64,000 nucleotides of DNA from positions 40,467,053-40,531,052 of the forward strand of contig CM060732.1 in NCBI GenBank assembly GCA_030704615.1. The letters run 5' to 3'. Position numbers and translations under genes: made by a program. The stretch's first letter is position 1; each line of letters starts with the position of its first letter. A model generated the notes under the pieces. The model saw nothing but the letters and a program-made list of their open reading frames with translations. It was not told the origin of the DNA and searched no databases. Source of the DNA: Takakia lepidozioides. Lineage: Eukaryota; Streptophyta; Takakiopsida; Takakiales; Takakiaceae. Positions 58,511-64,000 of this stretch are shown one piece after another.

Positions 58511-60322
58511 ATGGCGAGTTCATGCAGCCTTCGATTCGTTGTAGTCTTCTTGCTCATGGCTCTGTGTTTCGGGAGACAATGCCGAGCCTCCAGGCCACTA
58601 CAAGAGTCCCAGTATCTGCAGGATGATGCACAGGTGGCTTTCCAAGGAAATGCGTCTTCTTCTGGAGATATGCAGCGTATGGCTGACGTGAATCATGACG
58701 GGTATGATTTGCAAGCCCAATTGTGGGTGTTCTCTGTGTACATATGCTAATGTGTCTTGAGTCCCAGTGTACTTGTTTTGCTGCTTTGGCGTCTCTTTAC
58801 TCCTGAAGATTCGAGTTCATGTTGTGCATTTGGGATTAACTTGATTCTTGTACGGATATCTGCAGTGTGCTGGAGAGGAGTTCCAACTACACTAGAAGAG
58901 TGTTGGCTGGATGCGGCTCAGGGAATCCCATTGACGATTGCTGGAGATGTGACCCTAACTGGGAGCAGAACCGTCAGGGCCTGGCAGATTGTGCTGTTGG
59001 ATTTGGGAAGAATGCCATTGGCGGGAAGAATGGGCGGATTTACGTGGTCACTGATTCCAGCGACGAGGATGCGGTCACACCTAAACCAGGCACGCTGCGA
59101 TATGGGGTCATTCAGGATGAACCTCTTTGGATTATCTTCGCGGGAAACATGGAAATAAAGCTCAAAGAGGAGCTGATCATGAACAGTTATAAGACCCTTG
59201 ACGGGCGAGGTGCAAATGTGCACATTGCTTTTGGAGCATGCCTCGTCATTCAGGCTGTGAGCAATATCATCGTCCACGGACTTCACATTCACGATTGCAA
59301 GTCCACTGGTCCTGCAGTCATCAGAAGTTCGCCCTCACATTTTGGTGACCGTGGGAAAACTGACGGAGATGGTATCACAATCTTTGGAGCCCATGACATC
59401 TGGGTGGACCATTCCTACTTCTCCAACTGTGTCGACGGCCTAGTCGACGTGACTATGGGTTCTACTGCTGTCACCGTCTCCAACAGCTATTTCACGAATC
59501 ATGATAAGGTGCGTCTCAACTGTCGGTTGTGTCTTGTTGTGTTTCGCTGATTGTCCACACGTCTCTCCACAGTTTCACTTCTGATATCAGCACCAGTGTA
59601 CAGCGCCACGCACTCACGCTGCTTTGAAGATATCCCCTTTTGTGCTTTGCTTTGTTTTTTGGGATCTAGCAAGTTTTGGATCTCAGCTTACAGTCGTCAT
59701 CGATCTTTCAGGTGATGCTTCTGGGCGCGCACCCTGGTGATACCTTCGACAAGGGGATGTTTGTCACCGTCGCCTTGAACCATTTTGGACCAAACCTCAT
59801 ACAGCGCATGCCGAGGTGCCGTTATGGATACTTCCATGTTGTGAACAATGATTATGAAAACTGGGAAATGTACGCTATCGGAGGGAGCGAGAACCCCACG
59901 ATCAACAGCGAAGGGAATCGGTTTTTGGCTTCTAACGATGGCGCTTTGAAAGAGGTGAACTTCCTGACGCTCGCTAGCGTTTGTGTTTACCGCCTTTCTC
60001 TCCTTTCGAAATGGCTGTTTTGCATATTCGGAAGATTTGCCTAAGGATTCTCTCTTTCACCATTCTGACTGGCCTTCGTTGATCATTCCAGGTGACCAAG
60101 CGTGTCCCAGACGGTGGTAGCCAGATTGGAGGTTGGCAAAGTTGGAACTGGAGAAGTTCAGGAGACTTATTTTTGAATGGTGCTTTCTTCACCCCCTCTG
60201 GAGCCCAGTCTGCCAATGCCAACTTCTATGCCAAGGCGACCAGCTTCTCTGCGCGCCCATCCTCCATGGTGGGAACCATGACTTCGGATTCAGGACCCAT
60301 TGCGTGTAACGGCTACTGCTGA
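58511..60322 (+). CDS. Pectate lyase (polysaccharide lyase family 1), four exons
   Basis: Exons 58511-58701, 58866-59508, 59712-59954 and 60092-60322 close in phase and give 435 residues. The enzyme cleaves de-esterified homogalacturonan by calcium-dependent beta-elimination in the apoplast. A signal peptide (about 1-27, [16 protein letters not shown]) is followed by a plant-specific N-terminal stretch and the family's [20 protein letters not shown] near 82. The parallel beta-helix domain shows [64 protein letters not shown] near 232 (calcium and substrate region), [15 protein letters not shown] and [20 protein letters not shown] near 305 with the catalytic-type Arg. The C-terminus ends [20 protein letters not shown] and a Cys-containing tail. 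Everything needed for activity appears present. A decayed relative lies at 44822-45900. Confidence 0.95.
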
Positions 60323-63300
60323 GCAGACGCTGGTATCTTTCCTCATCAGTTGTCCACAATTTTGTGGCATTTCTTGGTGGGCAAATGCCCACTTCTCAAC
60401 TGTCTTAGTGTTCAAATAATTCGTGCATTGCTGAATACTCATTGTATTCTTGGTTCCGCATTATTGTTTGTGGGAGTTGGTGTTGTGATTGACGGCTTAA
60501 CATCGACAATAGTCTCAGGCTACCGTCTAGTGTAGAATACCTCGTCTCAGTGCCCAGAACCTGAGGCTACGCTCCCAAGTGGCCCGGATCACGGTGCTTC
60601 TCTGTATCATGACATTAAGGATTTGTGATGGATTTTAAACGCTGCGTTGTGAAAGTTAGCCCAGCCAGGCAAAGCAGGCAAGAGGCCACTGTATATTTAG
60701 GTTCCAAATAAATTCCAAAGCCCACTGGAATTTGCTGGTTACCTGGTCTTTTTCTGCAATGGAAAGATTGCGCTGTAGTAAAAGTTGTTGTGCACCTCAC
60801 TCTCAAAGAGTCTGGGGACTTGAATGATAAAGGGAATCTATGGAACGTGTATCAACAGTGCATCATGCAGCAAACCTGTGTCATCCCGGAGAATCAATCT
60901 GTAAGCGGTGTACCTTGGTTGCCTTTGAAACTCTTAACTCATGGGTAGGTTACTGGCACAAATCATCTTCCCCATAGAAGATGTAGACTGTAGACAGCTC
61001 CCAACAGATTCAAGGTTTTTAGCTTACATCGAATCTGTCGAAGACGTTCAAGATGAACACGTAAGTCATGTATTCGGGAAGGAGGGGAGGATGCATGGAA
61101 GTTTGTTGAGATGGAAGAAGGCTGAGGCTGTTGTGGCTATGCAACTCGGTACCTAAGGGAGAGGAGTGTGATGAAGAAGGCCTGCGACTAATGGAAAGAC
61201 TTGCAGGGATACTATTGCAACCGAGCTGTGGCCTGAGCGATGGGATAAAATTTCCAGTGACCTGTCTCTCACGGAGACAGTACCCGATTTCAACACGCTA
61301 GACGTGGAGAGAATGTAGGCTGTCCATCTTACCCAATAGAATTGGGAATGATGATATTCTAACAAGTTTCTGGACAGGATCCACGTTGGGTTGTGTCTGT
61401 AAGGCCCTCATAGTGGACCCTTTACAATAGGAGACCACATACACCAACAATTCATAGAGATCACTATTTGAAGGATCGGTGCAAGCTCCTCATACATCAT
61501 AGCTAGATCCCAGAAGAAGAATTGCATGGGTTTCAGATAATCTCTGGGAACATCTCGCGAGAGGAAATAACTTAAGGCGGTCTCATTTTTCTGCCGAAGG
61601 AAATTCTGCACATGTGGAAAGCTCGAAGCAATTGTCCTTCAAGAAACACAAACTAAGTGTATAAGTTTCTGAAAGACTGCATTCGACACAGCTCACACTG
61701 CAAAACAACGACTTGATGCAAACTTGTACTTCACAAGCACTTCACTCCCGTTCTTACGACCACCATTTGGAGTTTTCATGAAGCCCGAGTCATAATGGGC
61801 AAGACTGCAGCGAGAATCCTCAGACCAGATATGGCAGGATTGCACTCCAACTGCCGCTCACTCGCTGTACTTACTCCTCCGTCAGCGAGGGCCACCCGTC
61901 GATGAATGCCGTTGGATTCAGGATGAATGTTGAACGGGAACGCATGCATCAGTATTCATCTATGCACCAAGAGCATACATGGATGAAGGAAGGGCGGTCA
62001 CATGGAATGGTCACTACTGTTGATGGATGAAGGCGCAGGACAGGCTGCAGGCAGTCAGAAAACTACACCTGGCGGTCAAGCCCGCTACCGGTGTAGTCAG
62101 GTAGAGGAGACTGACGTTAGCGGACGTTGAACGTCCGGGTTTCCTGGGCGGTTACGGCCGTTAGTGCTTCCGCATGTCGCGGAAGAGCGATTCAAGGAAT
62201 TGTGGATTTGCTGTTGTCATCGCAGCGCTTGTGAGGATCTCGATGTGAATTGGATCTTTGTTGGATGCAACGATCTACCGATCCACCGCCTCATGAATAG
62301 AAAGATTGAATGTGTGTGTGAGAGAGAGAGAGAGATGGCGGTGTAGATGGATTTCAACCCCTGCAATGCATGTCAGGTAGAAGCCTCTTGTAATGTTGTT
62401 TGTGGGATCTGTCTAGGACTATTTCGACGGTTGTGTGCAACCTGTGTAGTTGAGCATGGAGATGGCGGAGTGTCCCACAGCTAAATGGTGGTAGGCGACA
62501 GACACGAAATTTGCTGTTAAAAATTGATGTTTCTGCCCCTTGTTAGGGAGAAGAGCTTCATTGGGTTCTGGCACTTGTGATTTGAGGTTATTATGTGAAA
62601 GGCAGGACAACTCAGATCCTTTGTCCAAACACTGAACAAGAACATTGGAGGAACTCTCTGTATCTATGGGGACCAGCTTTGAACTCTTAAGGGTGCTGAA
62701 TGGCTTCCGATTTGGTGGCTTACCCGCAGTAGAACCTTTTTGCTCAGTGCATGTATGGGAGCAGCCTCTTCAAAGGACAGAAGTACTAACTACATGAAGC
62801 TCACAGGGAAAACCCACAGAAAGTGGTTGGACCCAAGTGTTCCCATCAATATGTACACGGTAGTTTTAGGTAATTCCACACCAGGAAATTGAGCTTTCTG
62901 CAATCACAGATGGTCCATGGGGGGTGAGTGAGCAGCTTGTGCCCTTGGTCGCCAAACTCTAAAAGGTTCTTAACACTAACACCTGATAGAGGAAGTTGCA
63001 CTCATAACTTCCTCTGACTAGGCCCTCCTTCAAATGAGCTGCTTAGGTTAGAGAAAGCTGCACCCTTGGACCAATGAGGCTGCTTCTTAATCATACCCGT
63101 GACAGTACTTCACAAGAAAGTGAAGGGGCTGAACTCCCTTTCAGCTCTCCTTCTCTAGCTTCTGTGTATGCTACATATATTTCCAAAGGGGCATACTTAT
63201 TACCTCTGCGCACAACAATTACAACATTTCTCTGATGTAGCAATAACCTGTCTTCTTACCTCCCTTGAAAGCATTTGGGAAAGGGAATGTTCAAGCTGTC

Positions 63301-63889
63301 ATAAATTGAGCTCTCACAAGCATAGATTATGCAAACTCTGACAAGGGGATTGGGTGATTTCTTCTGGAGGAGGATTTTGATGAGTGATCGACTCGGTACG
63401 CCTCCTCTCTTCAAATTAAAACCAAGCCTGAATGTAAAGAAGGCGATTCATGGAGAAGTCAGATCCTCACAGATGTATACTGCTGTCTTTGTAATCTGTC
63501 AATCATTCTGGAACAATGATATCGTCTGGACATGTATGATATACATACATGTTCCCAAGGGAGAAACAATGACTACACCGCCTCTAGGCTTTTCTTTCCT
63601 GCCATCTAATGCAAGGTGCATTGTTTAAGTTCTGTAGAAAGGCTTTAGGCTACAGAATGAAAACATAACCCCAGAGATGATTTTCCCCTGAGCCCCTCCT
63701 TTTGCAGCTCAACAAATAATCCCTGAGATTATACCTGGCAACCTATCTTATTCGCGGCCATGCTCATTGCATTGAGTTGTGATTTTTGTGCTGATTTGTC
63801 TGCAAAAAGATTGGTTTTCGAATGAACTTTAGCCTACCTCAATCGAAGTACTAAAACCTCTCATTCTCTCTCTCTCTCCTCTGGGGCTC
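60323..63889. other. No gene recognised
   Basis: About 3.6 kb after the lyase. Only short frames without motifs (for example 60941-61156 plus and 63329-63628 plus). A GA dinucleotide run lies near 62315-62335, a 17-base perfect hairpin word CGGACGTTGAACGTCCG at 62121-62137, and a CT run near 63860-63885 just before the LINE fragment. Confidence 0.35.
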
Positions 63890-64000
63890 ACTAAATTTTT
63901 CCACTGCAGAGGGGTCAACTCTGAGGTTAAGAAAACCATGCTTTGTCGCGTTATTAGACCTGCCTTGGAGTACGGATCTGCTATATGGGTTGATAACTCC
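63890..64000 (+). mobile_element. 5'-truncated LINE copy running off the window end
   Basis: Matches 9953-10066 of the LINE at 8840-10990. The reading frame here is open (FFHCRGVNSEVKKTMLCRVI, RPALEYGSAIWVDNS), whereas the copy at 10 kb has a stop. The match starts abruptly near 63890, so this copy is 5' truncated but better preserved and continues beyond the window. Confidence 0.8.

Overview
This is nuclear DNA of a land plant. Evidence: GT-AG spliced genes with many short introns, an alpha-expansin, a plant pectate lyase, a plant pectin methylesterase, a plant-type metaxin, a plastid-type PPOX-fold protein and a plant-like U6 pseudogene. Transposon types (a gypsy element ending in a PHD finger, an element of the GHTHEDID/DUF7869 type, LINEs) and the gene density suggest a seed-free plant (bryophyte, lycophyte or fern), but I cannot name the lineage from sequence alone.

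Layout. 1-11 kb is a transposon island: a decayed minus-strand Ty1/copia remnant, a Ty3/gypsy element that may be nested inside it, a MITE and a frameshifted LINE. 11.9-23.6 kb is the housekeeping block: a single-exon metaxin gene (minus) diverges from a 19-exon MBOAT acyltransferase gene (plus), which converges on a 5-exon C2H2 zinc-finger gene (minus). I reconstructed the last two exon by exon; splice phases close in every case, although one exon of the zinc-finger gene is uncertain. 24.4-25.1 kb holds a U6 pseudogene, a second copy of the MITE and LINE tails. 26.6-31.0 kb is a 10-exon minus-strand gene for a chloroplast pyridoxamine-5'-phosphate-oxidase-fold protein.

From 32.4 to 60.3 kb the recognisable host genes are all cell-wall genes on the plus strand: a pectin methylesterase pseudogene, a pectate lyase pseudogene, an intact alpha-expansin, an intact pectin methylesterase and an intact pectate lyase. 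They act in one process: the esterase removes methyl groups from homogalacturonan, the lyase cuts the de-esterified chain, and expansin loosens cellulose-matrix contacts. Between them lie a decayed DUF7869-type element (37.6-40.7 kb), two LINE remnants tail to tail (42-43.6 kb), short tandem repeats and a MITE with perfect terminal inverted repeats and a regular array of internal motifs (57.4-57.8 kb). The window ends inside a better-preserved LINE copy.

Most single-frame open stretches in the rest of the window look like chance. Long intergenic stretches where I recognise nothing are listed as such.
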